The notes: generated by a model from the sequence alone, not told the origin. A DNA stretch of 64,000 nucleotides from Anabaena sp. 4-3 (GCF_001597745.1 NZ_LUHJ01000068.1:131434-195433), one strand, 5' to 3'. Numbered from the stretch's first letter, positions 53,886 through 63,885 are shown. Made by a program: numbers and translations.

Positions 53886-53926
53886 CTGGTGTTGGTAGTT
53901 GAAGATTTTTTTACCACCGACACCAG
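53886..53926 (+). terminator. hairpin after the phytase-like gene
   Basis: CTGGTGTTGGT (53886-53896) pairs with ACCGACACCAG (53916-53926) with one G-U pair and a 19-base loop. The remainder of the 53837-54230 gap shows no gene. Confidence 0.45.
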
Positions 53927-54230
53927 CAAAGAAAAACACAGTTGCTGGTGAAAGTCAGTCCTGAGCCACTATTTATTGGTACTTTTACCGTAAATATACT
54001 GAGGTTTTTTGTCCCAGCAATTTTGTCTATTTAGGGATTACGTGGATTTCCTCATAGCTTTTGCTTAAGCAATATGTTACATAGTATTTAGGCAATTTTC
54101 ATGAAAAGCTGAAAATGCTTTACAGCAAGTTTCATATTGCATAATTAACTCTACACAATTTCTCAAACCTGAGAGTTAAAATTAATTTTAACAGATTTTA
54201 AAATTATATGATAGCGTCAAATTTCCAAAT

Positions 54231-55832
54231 ATGGTCAATTCAAAAACAGAACCAGATACTTATATTGGAAAATTTTTAAACAATCGCTATTTAATCATAG
54301 ATTTGATTGGTAAAGGAGGCATGGGGCGAGTTTACTTAGCAGAAGATACCGCTAAAGGTAGGAGAAAAGTTGCATTAAAAATTCTCATGCTAAGTTTAGC
54401 AAATCAACATTTATCTCAACGCTTCGGTAGAGAAATTTTTATTGGTGCGCAATTAGGACGTAAAAGTAAAAATATTGTGCGAGTGCTGAGTTATGGACTA
54501 ACAGAAGATAAAACTCCGTTTTATGTGATGGAGTACCTGAAAGGTAAGAACTTAAAGCAGATTATTAAGGTTAAACCATTAACAACCGAAAAATTTCTCG
54601 ATATTTGTTATCAAATTTGTTTAGGTTTGGAATGCGCTCATCAAGGTATTAGCCTCAAAGGTGAGATTTATCCAATTGTGCATAGAGATATCAAGCCAGA
54701 GAATATATTTATTACCGAAGATGACAAACAAAATGAGATTGTCAAAATTCTTGACTTTGGGATTGCCAAATTTTTAACAGAACGCAGTGGGATGACACTG
54801 ACAGATTCTTTTATTGGCAGTTTACCTTACTGTTCTCCAGAACACATGGAAGGACGCAAACTACTGGATGTCCGTTCTGATATTTATAGTTTGGGAGTTT
54901 TAATGTTTGAGATGTTAACTACAAAACATCCATTTCAAACCCCAACAAACTCTTTTGGTAGCTGGTATCAAGCTCATCGCTTTCAAACTCCACCGAAGTT
55001 TACAGAAGTCGATGCTCAACTAAAAATTCCCCAAGAATTACAACAATTAGTGATGAGTTGTTTAGCCAAAGAAGTAGGCGATCGCCCGCAAAATGTTCAT
55101 CAAATATTACAAGTTTTAGCACAAGTTAAAACCCAAATAGCAAATAATGCTAATTATCATGATATTTGGGAAACTCAAACAACAGTCCAGTTAGTCCCTG
55201 TCACCGCCATATCAGAAAAAGAATGTTTACAAAAAACTTGGCCGAAAAATAAACCAGTAGGTTCTATAGGCTTTCCACATTTACTACATACAACCCAAGG
55301 TGTTGTTCCCACTTATTGGGCAATGTTACCCAAACAAGAAATTGCTTATTTTTTAAATCAATCTCATACTATAGAATTTATTAGTAAAATACCCGTCTAC
55401 CCCATGATTTTGTGGGTGACAGTCCTATACGATGCCAAATCTTCTCTAATTCGTTGGCTCACTTGCTTTATAAATTTAACAGAAAACAGAGGGCAAAAAC
55501 TAGCCACAATTTTAGCAGATATAGGATATTACCACATTTTATTATTTACCTTAGAAGAGCCTACTAATTGCGCTCATGTCCTCACATTAACACTCACAGC
55601 TAAACAGCGACAGCAACTCATAGATTGGTTAAAAATCAATAAAAATACAGAGGAATCAAAGACAGCAATTACATCTCAGGAAGCTAAAAAAATTCTCAAA
55701 GAAGAATATGATAAAATGAAACTAGAACTTATGCAAAAATTAGCAAATAACAATCAAATCGAAACCCTAGAATTTAAAAATTGCTTATCTAAGTTTTTTG
55801 AAAATTTTCGCCGATTTTTCCAACCTAACTAA
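54231..55832 (+). CDS. Ser/Thr protein kinase with unusual C-terminal domain
   Basis: 533 residues. An STPK catalytic domain occupies about 15-290: IGKGGMGRVYLAE, Lys in VALKIL, HRDIKPENIFI with the catalytic Asp, LDFGIAKF (DFG) and SLPYCSPEHMEG, then DIYSLGVLMFEML. All key residues are present, so activity is expected. The next 200 or so residues (about 340-475: WPKNKPVGSIGFPHLLHTTQGVVPTYWAMLPKQEI ... AKQRQQLIDWLKIN) are not a known sensor such as PASTA; the same region recurs in the next gene. The tail is Lys/Leu-rich. No membrane helix is seen. It begins after a long AT-rich gap. Confidence 0.92.
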   Translation: MVNSKTEPDTYIGKFLNNRYLIIDLIGKGGMGRVYLAEDTAKGRRKVALKILMLSLANQHLSQRFGREIFIGAQLGRKSKNIVRVLSYGLTEDKTPFYVMEYLKGKNLKQIIKVKPLTTEKFLDICYQICLGLECAHQGISLKGEIYPIVHRDIKPENIFITEDDKQNEIVKILDFGIAKFLTERSGMTLTDSFIGSLPYCSPEHMEGRKLLDVRSDIYSLGVLMFEMLTTKHPFQTPTNSFGSWYQAHRFQTPPKFTEVDAQLKIPQELQQLVMSCLAKEVGDRPQNVHQILQVLAQVKTQIANNANYHDIWETQTTVQLVPVTAISEKECLQKTWPKNKPVGSIGFPHLLHTTQGVVPTYWAMLPKQEIAYFLNQSHTIEFISKIPVYPMILWVTVLYDAKSSLIRWLTCFINLTENRGQKLATILADIGYYHILLFTLEEPTNCAHVLTLTLTAKQRQQLIDWLKINKNTEESKTAITSQEAKKILKEEYDKMKLELMQKLANNNQIETLEFKNCLSKFFENFRRFFQPN

Positions 55833-55888
55833 CGATATTTTATTTTGATTGCCAAAATTAAAATGTGGCGATATTAGAGGTCATCAAA

Positions 55889-57412
55889 GTGAACCAAAGT
55901 GCATTTGCATCTCCACAAAGTACCGGGTTAATCGCCAATCGTTATCAACTGCAACGATTAATTGGTAGCGGTGGTATGGGTGAAGTTTTTTTAGCAACTG
56001 ATATTGTGCTGGGAGGAACACCAGTTGCTATCAAATTTCTCACCCAAACTGTATCTGATGCCAAAATCCGCAAAGATTTTGCGCGGGAAGCACTCATGAG
56101 TGCAGCCTTAAGTCAAAAGAGTTTACATATCGTCAGAGCCTACGATTATGGTGTGAGTGAAACAGGTAAACCGTTTTATGTGATGGAATATCTCAACGGT
56201 AAAAGTTTAAAAGAATTAATTCCCCTATCATTGCCCCAGTTTTTAAATTTGACACGCCAGATATGTTTAGGTTTACAGTGCGCTCACGAGGGGATTCAAA
56301 TTGATGGGAAGGTTTACCCTTTAGTACATCGAGATATTAAACCAGCCAATATATTAGTTGTTCCCGATCCCATATTAGGGCAGTTAGTCAAAATTCTCGA
56401 TTTTGGTATTGCTAAATTTGTCAATTATGCAGTTACAGTTAGTACCAACAAAGGATTTCACGGGACTTTACCCTACTGTTCACCAGAGCAACTAGAAGGA
56501 GAAAAATTAGATAGTCGCTCAGATATTTATAGCTTGGGTGTGATGATGTTTGAAATGCTCACTAAAGCTAAACCTTGGCAACCAGAAACCGATTTATTTG
56601 GCGCGTGGTATAAAGCACATCACTTTGAACCACCCAGAAAAATTACAGATGTCAATCCCCGACTAAAAACGCCGCCAAAACTCAACGATTTAATTATGGC
56701 TTGTCTGGAGAAAAAAGCTAGCGATCGCCCCCAAAGCGTGACAGAAATTCTTCAAGTTTTAGACAGTCTAGAACAGTCCCGGTGCGCCAATTTACCCTCA
56801 ACTTTCACCGCTAAAACTGCCCCAAAAATTACCGTAGCTTCTCAGCTACTCCTAGCATTAGCAAAAAATTATCGAAAACTTACCTGGCCTGAAGACAAAC
56901 CCAAACAAGAAATAGTCTTCCCTTATTTAATCAATACCCCCCAAGGAAGTGCAGCTACAATCTGGCTGATGCTACCAGCCACAGAAATACATAAGCGTTT
57001 AAATTCCCAAATACACAACCGATTTATTTTTGTCACATCGCCCCATCCCATGCTTTTATGGGTAACACTACTCTACAAACCAGAACTAGAACCTAAGTGG
57101 CTACCATGTTACCTAGATATGCAACATCCCCAAAATCGTCGGTTGGTGACATCCCTAACTAACAATCCCAGCTATCCGCTTATTTGCTTTACCCTAGAAC
57201 CACCCCATTCCTGTATTCAAGTTCTCAGCAGCAACATTGATCCTAGCCAACGCCAAAAGCTAAAAATTTGGGTAGAACAAAGCCAGACACTACCATCAGT
57301 CAATCAACCCCAGTTGAGTAAAAATCTGCTCAAGCAGCAGTACAAGCAAATGCAATCCCAGATGCTTCAGCATTTGTCATCTCAGCGTCAAATGGAACAA
57401 TTAGCCAAATGA
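55889..57412 (+). CDS. Ser/Thr protein kinase, tandem paralogue with the same C-terminal domain
   Basis: 507 residues from GTG 55889, which has AGAGG at 55876-55880; a GTG at 55865 adds eight residues. The kinase domain has LIGSGGMGEVFLATD, VAIKFL, HRDIKPANILVV, LDFGIAKF and LPYCSPEQLEGEKLDSRSDIYSLGVMMFEML, so it should be active. The C-terminal region (WPEDKPKQEIVFPYLINTPQGSAATIWLMLPATEI...SQRQKLKIWV) aligns with that of the gene at 54231. The gap between the two is 56 bases, suggesting co-transcription after a duplication. Target proteins are unknown. Confidence 0.92.
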   Translation: MNQSAFASPQSTGLIANRYQLQRLIGSGGMGEVFLATDIVLGGTPVAIKFLTQTVSDAKIRKDFAREALMSAALSQKSLHIVRAYDYGVSETGKPFYVMEYLNGKSLKELIPLSLPQFLNLTRQICLGLQCAHEGIQIDGKVYPLVHRDIKPANILVVPDPILGQLVKILDFGIAKFVNYAVTVSTNKGFHGTLPYCSPEQLEGEKLDSRSDIYSLGVMMFEMLTKAKPWQPETDLFGAWYKAHHFEPPRKITDVNPRLKTPPKLNDLIMACLEKKASDRPQSVTEILQVLDSLEQSRCANLPSTFTAKTAPKITVASQLLLALAKNYRKLTWPEDKPKQEIVFPYLINTPQGSAATIWLMLPATEIHKRLNSQIHNRFIFVTSPHPMLLWVTLLYKPELEPKWLPCYLDMQHPQNRRLVTSLTNNPSYPLICFTLEPPHSCIQVLSSNIDPSQRQKLKIWVEQSQTLPSVNQPQLSKNLLKQQYKQMQSQMLQHLSSQRQMEQLAK

Positions 57413-57470
57413 GCAGGAAATTAACCGCAGCTCGGTGAAAAAAATTTTAGAAAAAATTTTCCCACAGAGG

Positions 57471-57499
57471 TTGACAACTCCTGTAGGGCGCGTCATAAT
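57471..57499 (+). promoter_or_regulatory. sigma-70-type promoter for tRNA-Asp
   Basis: TTGACA (57471-57476) and CATAAT (57494-57499) are separated by exactly 17 bases, 19 bases before the mature tRNA 5' end. A consensus promoter for the tRNA gene is very plausible. Confidence 0.75.
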
Positions 57500-57517
57500 A
57501 GAGTGGTTGGAAATCAA

Positions 57518-57591
57518 GGGACTGTAGTTCAATTGGTTAGAGCACCGCCCTGTCACGGCGGAAGTTGCGGGTTCGAGCCCCGTCAGTCCCG
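57518..57591 (+). tRNA. tRNA-Asp (GTC)
   Basis: A 74-base cloverleaf. Acceptor stem GGGACTG pairs with CAGTCCC before discriminator G (57591). The anticodon arm CCGCC-CTGTCAC-GGCGG holds GTC, and the T arm is GCGGG-TTCGAGC-CCCGT. All arms pair. CCA is not encoded. It follows the kinase pair and precedes gltX. Confidence 0.96.
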
Positions 57592-57759
57592 TTCAAAGAA
57601 ATGAGTAACAAGTGCTGAGTCCTGAGTAAGATACGGATAGGACATAGGCAGTTGATTAATGCTGTACAGTCTGTTTACCTAGAATTCTATCAGGATTCAG
57701 GACTGAGAGCTTAAATATTAAGCTAAATTTATTCATGCTTTGCGAAAGAGAGAACTACT

Positions 57760-59199
57760 GTGACTGTTAGAGTCAGAATAGCACCCAGCCCAACGGGAAA
57801 TTTACATATTGGCACAGCCAGGACGGCTGTTTTTAACTGGTTATTTGCTCGCCACCACGGCGGACAATTTATTTTGCGAATTGAAGACACAGACCTAGAG
57901 CGATCGCGCCCCGAATATACAGAAAATATCATGACCGGGTTGCGTTGGCTAGGACTCAACTGGGATGAAGGGCCATTTTTCCAATCCCAACGCTTAGATT
58001 TGTACCAAACAGCCGTACAAAAACTTTTAGCGCAAGGTTTAGCCTATCGCTGCTACACCACCCCCGAAGAATTAGAAGCGTTGCGCGAAACCCAAAAAGC
58101 CAAAGGCGAAGCACCCCGTTACGACAACCGTCACCGCCACCTCACCCCAGAACAAGAAGCGGAATTTCAAGCTCAAGGGCGTAGTTTCGTCATCCGCTTT
58201 AAAATCGACGATGACAGAGAAATCGTCTGGAATGACTTAGTACGGGGTAAAATGGTTTGGCGAGGTAGTGATTTGGGTGGTGATATGGTCATCGCTCGCG
58301 CCTCAGAATCAGGAATTGGTCAACCACTATATAACTTTGTCGTGGTGATTGATGACATAGATATGCAAATTAGTCATGTCATCAGAGGAGAAGACCACAT
58401 TGCCAACACAGCCAAGCAGATTCTACTATATGAAGCTTTTGGTGCAAAAATCCCAGAATTTGCTCACACACCCTTAATTTTAAATATGGATGGGCGCAAG
58501 CTCTCCAAACGGGATGGGGTGACATCCATCTCAGACTTTAAGCAAATGGGCTTTACGGCGGAAGCTTTAGATAACTACATGACCTTACTTGGTTGGTCGC
58601 CACTAGATTCTACACAAGAAATCTTTACTTTAGAAGCTGCCGCCAAAGACTTTAGTTTTGAGCGTGTCAACAAAGCCGGGGCAAAATTTGACTGGGCGAA
58701 ACTCGATTGGTTAAACAGTCAGTATATCCATCATCAGCCCGTAGATCAGCTAACTGATTTAATTCTTCCTTATTGGCAAGAAGCGGGATATAAAATTGAT
58801 GGTAGAGAACGTGCTTGGTTAGAGCAGTTAGTCAGTTTAATCGCTCCTAGTATGACTCGGTTAACAGATGCGGTGGCGATGAGTCAAATGTTTTTCACCG
58901 ATACAGTCGAACTGAGTGCAGAGGGTAGCCAACAATTACAACAAGAAGGTTCTGGTGCTGTTCTCCAGGGAATTATCACCGCCTTAGAAAATCAACCCCA
59001 ACTGACAGAGACTACGGCACAAGACATTATAAAACAAGTAGTAAAAGCCCAAAACGTCAAGAAAGGTTTAGTCATGCGATCGCTTAGAGCCGCACTGACT
59101 GGAGACGTACATGGCCCTGACTTGATCCAATCTTGGTTGCTGTTAAATCAAGTTGGTTTAGACAAAACCCGTTTAAATCAGGCGATAAGTAAAGCTTAA
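57760..59199 (+). CDS. gltX: glutamate--tRNA ligase
   Basis: 479 residues, cytosolic. It has the class I signatures [18 protein letters not shown] (HIGH) and KLSKRDG (KMSKS-like), plus [33 protein letters not shown] and [27 protein letters not shown]-like segments; the C-terminal anticodon-binding domain is complete. It charges tRNA-Glu, which in cyanobacteria also feeds tetrapyrrole synthesis through glutamyl-tRNA reductase, so it serves protein and pigment supply. The start is GTG at 57760. The tRNA-Asp gene lies just upstream. Confidence 0.97.
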   Translation: MTVRVRIAPSPTGNLHIGTARTAVFNWLFARHHGGQFILRIEDTDLERSRPEYTENIMTGLRWLGLNWDEGPFFQSQRLDLYQTAVQKLLAQGLAYRCYTTPEELEALRETQKAKGEAPRYDNRHRHLTPEQEAEFQAQGRSFVIRFKIDDDREIVWNDLVRGKMVWRGSDLGGDMVIARASESGIGQPLYNFVVVIDDIDMQISHVIRGEDHIANTAKQILLYEAFGAKIPEFAHTPLILNMDGRKLSKRDGVTSISDFKQMGFTAEALDNYMTLLGWSPLDSTQEIFTLEAAAKDFSFERVNKAGAKFDWAKLDWLNSQYIHHQPVDQLTDLILPYWQEAGYKIDGRERAWLEQLVSLIAPSMTRLTDAVAMSQMFFTDTVELSAEGSQQLQQEGSGAVLQGIITALENQPQLTETTAQDIIKQVVKAQNVKKGLVMRSLRAALTGDVHGPDLIQSWLLLNQVGLDKTRLNQAISKA

Positions 59200-59250
59200 G
59201 CCTAGGGCGATCGCTACCCATTCAATTTTTAGCAAATTTTTAGATTGGGG

Positions 59251-59268
59251 GACACACAGATGTGTGTC
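59251..59268. terminator. hairpin after gltX
   Basis: GACACACA-GA-TGTGTGTC, an 8-bp perfect stem 52 bases after the gltX stop, without a clear T-run. It could be a terminator or a repeat. Confidence 0.35.
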
Positions 59269-59400
59269 TCTCTGCATAAGGAAAATCAGTCAAAGTTACA
59301 GCCCAGCACTGCTCATCTACTCATGGATATTTCCTGAGCAACAATCTAAAATTTATAGTCAAATTCTCTCATTTTTGGAACTTCATCTGTAAAATTAATG

Positions 59401-59421
59401 TCTTCTCAAATACTGAGAAGA
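59401..59421 (+). promoter_or_regulatory. hairpin that may hide the ribosome-binding site of the next gene
   Basis: TCTTCTCA (59401-59408) pairs with TGAGAAGA (59414-59421). GAGAAG within the right arm is the only purine-rich site before the ATG at 59435, so folding would cover it. This could control translation by RNA structure or temperature. Inferred only. Confidence 0.35.
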
Positions 59422-59434
59422 TGATATAAACACA

Positions 59435-59929
59435 ATGTTGAAAACAACGCTAAATAAAGGCATTAGATTATCTTTAATCATAGTTACCCTTGGCATTATA
59501 TCGGCACTTCCTACTAGAAGTAACGCTCAAGAAACGCCACCGATATTTGGAGATATTACCATCAGTTCTAAATTTTCTCCAGACCCCCTGGTAGTCAGGG
59601 GTATGAGTGGCGGCTCAGTAGCAGGAAAGCAAGTTGCAGGCAGAATAGAAACACCCACTGGCCCCTGTACCGGGTTTGTGGATGAAACACCAGACCATAC
59701 CCTCAAACTCACCAGTAAATTTGACTACCTAAAACTACAAGTGCAATCTCCACAAGACACCACCATCATAGTCAAAGGCCCTGGTGGTACTTGGTGTAAC
59801 GACGACTTAGATAGCAAAAATCCCGGCATAGTTGGCGAATGGCTACCAGGAGAATACCAAGTTTGGATCGGTTCTTACAAAAAAGGTAAATATTTTCCTT
59901 ATACGTTACAAGTGACAGAAGTCAAGTAG
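59435..59929 (+). CDS. small exported hypothetical protein
   Basis: 164 residues. A signal peptide (MLKTTLNKGIRLSLIIVTLGI, then ISALPTRSNA, cleaved after SNA) precedes a soluble domain (FGDITISSKFSPDPLVVRGMSGGSVAGKQ ... CTGFVDETPDHTLKLTSKFDYLKLQVQSPQDTTIIVKGPGG). It contains two Cys (GPCTGF and TWCNDD) that could pair in the oxidising periplasm. GGVAGKQ and QVWIGSYKKGKYFPYTL resemble beta-rich lumenal or periplasmic proteins. Not recognised. STRR repeats start at its stop codon. Confidence 0.7.
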   Translation: MLKTTLNKGIRLSLIIVTLGIISALPTRSNAQETPPIFGDITISSKFSPDPLVVRGMSGGSVAGKQVAGRIETPTGPCTGFVDETPDHTLKLTSKFDYLKLQVQSPQDTTIIVKGPGGTWCNDDLDSKNPGIVGEWLPGEYQVWIGSYKKGKYFPYTLQVTEVK

Positions 59930-60074
59930 TTATTAGTCATTGGTCATTGGTCATTAGTCATTGGTCATTGGGGATTTGATTTTTCTCCCCCTGCCTCTCC
60001 TGCTCCCCTGCTCCCCTGCTCCCCCTGCTCCTCCGCTCCCCTGCTTCCCCTGCTTCCTCAGCTCCCCTGCTCTC
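59928..60074. repeat. STRR heptamers followed by CCCCTGCTC repeats
   Basis: TTAGTCA/TTGGTCA units (59928-59971) then CCCCTGCTC/CCTGCTCC units (59985-60074), filling much of the gap before ftsH. Long low-complexity C-rich stretches like this are typical of the genome's intergenic repeats. Confidence 0.7.
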
Positions 60075-60287
60075 ATAATTGCCATGTTGTATTAGAATTA
60101 AGTTAAATTTAATTAAGATTCTTGTCAGCATCTTAGATTTAACATAGGCACTTATAGCTTGATGGTGATGCCTGAACAGCAATCAAATTAAACAAAATGG
60201 AGTTATAAACGTCCGTTTTACAGCTATCTAGTGACTGGAGTTGCTAGAAATAACTAAATGTAAATTGGCATCTAGAGGCAAATTAAA

Positions 60288-62174
60288 ATGAAATTATCTT
60301 GGAGAGTCCTCCTACTCTGGACATTGCCAGCTTTGGTAATTGGCTTTTTCTTCTGGCAAGGAACATTTGCAGGAAATCCTGCTGATATGACCCGAAATGC
60401 AGCTAACACGCGCATGACCTATGGTCGCTTTCTGGAATACTTAGATGCGGGTCGCGTGACCAATGTGGATCTGTATGAAGGTGGCAGAACTGCGATTATC
60501 GAAGCCCTTGACCAAGATATTGAAAATCGCGTTCAACGTTGGCGGGTAGATTTACCGGTTAACGCTCCAGAGTTAATTAGCAAGCTCAAAGAACAACATG
60601 TAAGTTTTGATGCTCACCCAGTGCGGAATGATGGAGCTATCTGGGGACTTCTAGGTAATTTGATTTTCCCCATTCTATTGATTACCGGATTGTTCTTTTT
60701 GTTCCGTCGTTCCAATAACATCCCTGGCGGCCCTGGTCAAGCCATGAATTTTGGTAAATCCAGAGCGCGTTTCCAAATGGAAGCTAAAACTGGGGTGAAG
60801 TTTGACGATGTAGCTGGTATTGAAGAAGCGAAAGAAGAATTACAAGAAGTCGTTACCTTCTTAAAACAGCCAGAAAGATTTACAGCTGTTGGCGCACGTA
60901 TTCCTAAAGGTGTGTTGTTGGTAGGGCCTCCCGGAACAGGTAAAACACTCTTAGCAAAAGCGATCGCTGGCGAAGCTGGTGTACCATTCTTTAGTATCTC
61001 TGGTTCTGAGTTTGTGGAAATGTTCGTCGGTGTGGGTGCTTCCCGTGTCCGCGACTTGTTCAAAAAAGCTAAAGACAACGCCCCCTGTATTATCTTCATC
61101 GATGAAATCGACGCAGTAGGTAGACAACGGGGTGCTGGTATCGGTGGCGGTAACGACGAAAGAGAACAAACCCTCAACCAGTTACTCACCGAAATGGATG
61201 GTTTTGAAGGTAACACAGGCATCATTATTATTGCTGCTACCAACCGTCCTGACGTACTAGATGCGGCGTTATTACGTCCCGGTCGCTTCGACAGACAGGT
61301 AATTGTTGATGCACCAGACATTAAAGGACGCTTGGAAATTCTGCAAGTCCATGCACGCAATAAGAAACTTGATCCTAGTGTATCTTTGGAAGCGATCGCC
61401 CGTCGCACACCAGGATTCACAGGTGCGGACTTAGCTAACCTACTTAATGAAGCCGCTATCCTCACAGCCAGAAGACGCAAAGAAGCCATCACCCTCGGCG
61501 AAATTGACGACGCAGTAGACCGGGTTGTGGCTGGGATGGAAGGAACACCATTAGTAGACAGCAAGAGCAAACGCTTAATTGCTTACCATGAAGTTGGTCA
61601 CGCTTTGGTAGGGACTTTATTAAAAGACCATGACCCAGTGCAGAAAGTCACCCTCATCCCACGGGGACAAGCACAAGGTTTAACTTGGTTTACCCCCAAC
61701 GAAGAACAAGGCTTAATTTCTCGTTCCCAACTCAAAGCCAGAATTACTGGTGCTTTGGGTGGACGCGCCGCCGAAGATATCATTTTCGGTGCTGCTGAAG
61801 TGACCACAGGTGCAGGTGGTGACTTACAACAAGTAACCGGCATGGCTCGTCAAATGGTAACACGCTTCGGGATGTCTGATTTAGGCCCTCTATCCTTAGA
61901 AAGCCAACAAGGGGAAGTCTTCCTTGGTCGTGACTGGATGAGCAGATCAGATTATTCTGAATCAATTGCGGCTAGGATTGATGCTCAAGTGCGGACAATT
62001 GTAGAAGATTGCTATGAAACCGCTAAAAAGATTATGCGGGAACATCGCGCTGTTACAGACCGCCTAGTTGATTTGTTGATTGAGAAAGAAACCATTGACG
62101 GTGATGAATTCCGGCAAATTGTAGCTGAGTACACTGACGTACCTGAAAAAGTTCAGTATGTACCACAGTTGTAA
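60288..62174 (+). CDS. ftsH: membrane-bound ATP-dependent zinc protease FtsH (FtsH2-like)
   Basis: 628 residues, close to the cyanobacterial FtsH2 length. Two membrane helices (about 5-24 and 125-143: [18 protein letters not shown]) enclose a small lumenal or periplasmic domain. The AAA+ module has [18 protein letters not shown] (Walker A, about 214-221), [15 protein letters not shown] (Walker B), and the SRH sequence [19 protein letters not shown]. The zinc protease site is [11 protein letters not shown] (HExxH, about 434), and the third ligand is in the GAGGDLQQ region. In cyanobacteria FtsH2 acts in photosystem II repair with FtsH3. Confidence 0.97.
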   Translation: MKLSWRVLLLWTLPALVIGFFFWQGTFAGNPADMTRNAANTRMTYGRFLEYLDAGRVTNVDLYEGGRTAIIEALDQDIENRVQRWRVDLPVNAPELISKLKEQHVSFDAHPVRNDGAIWGLLGNLIFPILLITGLFFLFRRSNNIPGGPGQAMNFGKSRARFQMEAKTGVKFDDVAGIEEAKEELQEVVTFLKQPERFTAVGARIPKGVLLVGPPGTGKTLLAKAIAGEAGVPFFSISGSEFVEMFVGVGASRVRDLFKKAKDNAPCIIFIDEIDAVGRQRGAGIGGGNDEREQTLNQLLTEMDGFEGNTGIIIIAATNRPDVLDAALLRPGRFDRQVIVDAPDIKGRLEILQVHARNKKLDPSVSLEAIARRTPGFTGADLANLLNEAAILTARRRKEAITLGEIDDAVDRVVAGMEGTPLVDSKSKRLIAYHEVGHALVGTLLKDHDPVQKVTLIPRGQAQGLTWFTPNEEQGLISRSQLKARITGALGGRAAEDIIFGAAEVTTGAGGDLQQVTGMARQMVTRFGMSDLGPLSLESQQGEVFLGRDWMSRSDYSESIAARIDAQVRTIVEDCYETAKKIMREHRAVTDRLVDLLIEKETIDGDEFRQIVAEYTDVPEKVQYVPQL

Positions 62175-62181
62175 TTAGCTC

Positions 62182-62271
62182 AGGACTTACGCAACTGGCA
62201 CATTAGTCGGGTGCGTCAGATATTGAAAATTTGTTCATCTTGACCAAATTATCCCTTCTGACGCACCCGAC
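62182..62271. repeat. truncated MITE-like element
   Basis: The left end AGGACTTACGCAACTGGCAC matches the reverse complement of the right end of the copy at 5102-5225. The inner arms are GTCGGGTGCGTCAG (62206-62219) and CTGACGCACCCGAC (62258-62271), differing from the other copies by paired changes that keep the stem. The outer right arm is missing. Confidence 0.75.
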
Positions 62272-62300
62272 AAAAGACTGTAATTAGCTGAAAAATTAAG

Positions 62301-62333
62301 AAGGCAGGAGGCTTAAGGTTTCCTGTCTTTTTT
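62301..62333 (+). terminator. rho-independent terminator after ftsH
   Basis: AAGGCAGGA (62301-62309) pairs with TCCTGTCTT (62321-62329) with one G-U pair, then a run of T. It overlaps the last bases of the convergent histidine-kinase gene. Confidence 0.65.
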
Positions 62334-63711
62334 AATGGGTATGAGGAAGCCTGACAGTAAATGTTGTCCCTACATCAAGTTTGCTGTCTACAGAAATTTC
62401 TCCTTTGTGTAGCTCTACACATTTCTTTACAACTGCTAACCCTAAACCAGTGCCAGCAATATTTTCCACATTTTGACATCGATAAAAAGGCTCATAAATT
62501 TTTTGTTGTTCTGCTGGTGGAATACCAATACCTTTATCAATAACTTGAAAAACTGTAGAGGTTGCCGCACACTTTAATATCAAGTAAATCTTTTCTTGGT
62601 TGTCTGAATATTTTATGGCATTTAAAAGCAGATTACTGAGAATAGAATATAGTAATTTTTCATCGAGATTTGCGCGAAAGTGTGAACCTTCTTTAAGAAA
62701 CTCTATCATCTGTATTTTTGTTCCAAAAAGCTGCAAATCTTCAACTAAATTTAAACAGAAGTTTTCTACATTGATGACTTGAGGGTTAAAATCGAGTTTT
62801 CCTGCTTCGGCTCTGGTTAAAGTTAATATATCTGTTAATATATGATTCATTATTTTTGCTGAAGATTGAATACGTAAAAGGTGTTTTAACTGATTTTCCT
62901 CTATCAAATCTTCAAGAGTTTCTATTAATAATTGAGATGACAGTAAAATCACTGTCAAAGGAGTACGAAATTCATGGGAAATCATGGAGAATAATTGTAT
63001 CTTCAAGTCGCCTATTTTTTTTTCTTGAGCTAAAGAGCTTTCTAAGTATCTGATTTTTTCACGTTTTTTAGATTGTTGTTCAAGGAGTATAAATAATCCT
63101 AGTATTACTATAATAATTAATAATATTCCTAAAACTTCTAGGAAAATTCTCAACTGAATACTTTGTTTTGATTGCTCTAGTGAGCTTTGCAAATAGTTTT
63201 GTTCTTCCGCTTTAATTTCTGCAATTAGAACTAAGAGTTTTTCTCTAATTTGAACGCTGCGATCAGTAATATTATTTTGTATTGATACTGCTGTTTTATT
63301 TCTTTGATAAAGTTCTATAGATTGTTCCAAAAGAGATAGTCTTTGATTGACTAATAAATTCAAACGTAGTAATCGCTGTTCTTGAATAAAATTAGAATGT
63401 ATTTGCTGTTGTAATAGTTTTAGTTCGTCCTCCATATTGGATATAGCAATTTTATAACGCTGTAAATCTTGATTACTGCCTAAAAAAATATATCCTCTTC
63501 TAGCTGATTCTGCGGCAGTCATTGCGCCATAAAAATTTGTCAAAGTATTAAGAGTTTGATATGTCTGCTGCACCCTGTTAGCTCCCTGTTTAATTTCATC
63601 TGTGTTCTTTAATGAAGCGAAACAGATAAGTGCCATCAACAACATAGTTAAACCGAATCCTCCCACAATCCCTTTTCTTTGAAAAGGCCATTTCATCAAT
63701 TGCTGAGTCAT
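62332..63711 (-). CDS. CHASE3-domain sensor histidine kinase
   Basis: 459 residues. Helix one (GIVGGFGLTMLLMALICFASL, about 13-34) and helix two (IFLEVLGILLIIIVILGLFIL, about 188-209) enclose a periplasmic CHASE3-like helical domain (GANRVQQTYQTLNTLTNFYGAMTAAESARRGYIFLGS). The cytosolic part has the phospho-acceptor H-box SMISHEFRTPLTVILLSSQLL (about 243), N-box NLLLNAIKYS, G1 DKGIGIPP and G2 TGLGLAVVKK. All catalytic residues are present. The gene probably works with a response regulator next to it, and the first codons at 63989 could begin one on the other strand. Confidence 0.93.
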   Translation of the reverse strand: MTQQLMKWPFQRKGIVGGFGLTMLLMALICFASLKNTDEIKQGANRVQQTYQTLNTLTNFYGAMTAAESARRGYIFLGSNQDLQRYKIAISNMEDELKLLQQQIHSNFIQEQRLLRLNLLVNQRLSLLEQSIELYQRNKTAVSIQNNITDRSVQIREKLLVLIAEIKAEEQNYLQSSLEQSKQSIQLRIFLEVLGILLIIIVILGLFILLEQQSKKREKIRYLESSLAQEKKIGDLKIQLFSMISHEFRTPLTVILLSSQLLIETLEDLIEENQLKHLLRIQSSAKIMNHILTDILTLTRAEAGKLDFNPQVINVENFCLNLVEDLQLFGTKIQMIEFLKEGSHFRANLDEKLLYSILSNLLLNAIKYSDNQEKIYLILKCAATSTVFQVIDKGIGIPPAEQQKIYEPFYRCQNVENIAGTGLGLAVVKKCVELHKGEISVDSKLDVGTTFTVRLPHTH

Positions 63712-63778
63712 AAATTGAGTTGAACAATAGTTGCTTGCTGATTATATAAGTAAGAGGCTATTTATAAAGTAAATATTA

Positions 63779-63885
63779 AGTAGGGTGTGTTACGGCTATG
63801 AAAGGATTTTCGCGTTTGAGAGAGTAGGAATTAGCCGTAACGCACCAATAAATACGGTGCCGTACTCTCAGCTAACGCACCCTAC
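63779..63885. repeat. inverted-repeat element (TAGGGTGTGTTACGG type)
   Basis: TAGGGTGTGTTACGGCTA (63781-63798) pairs with TTAGCCGTAACGCACC at 63831-63846, and GCTAACGCACCCTAC at 63871-63885 is a further copy of the right arm. It is a separate family from the 5102 element. Confidence 0.6.

Noticed and set aside
57482-57494. TGTAGGGCGCGTC near tRNA-Asp as a copy of the 5102 element
   Set aside because: It has a mismatch, no opposing arm, and it lies in the promoter spacer.
60737-61570. 277-codon open frame antisense to ftsH
   Set aside because: The ftsH frame has all AAA and protease motifs and normal codon use; the antisense frame lacks any recognisable domain and mirrors a conserved gene.
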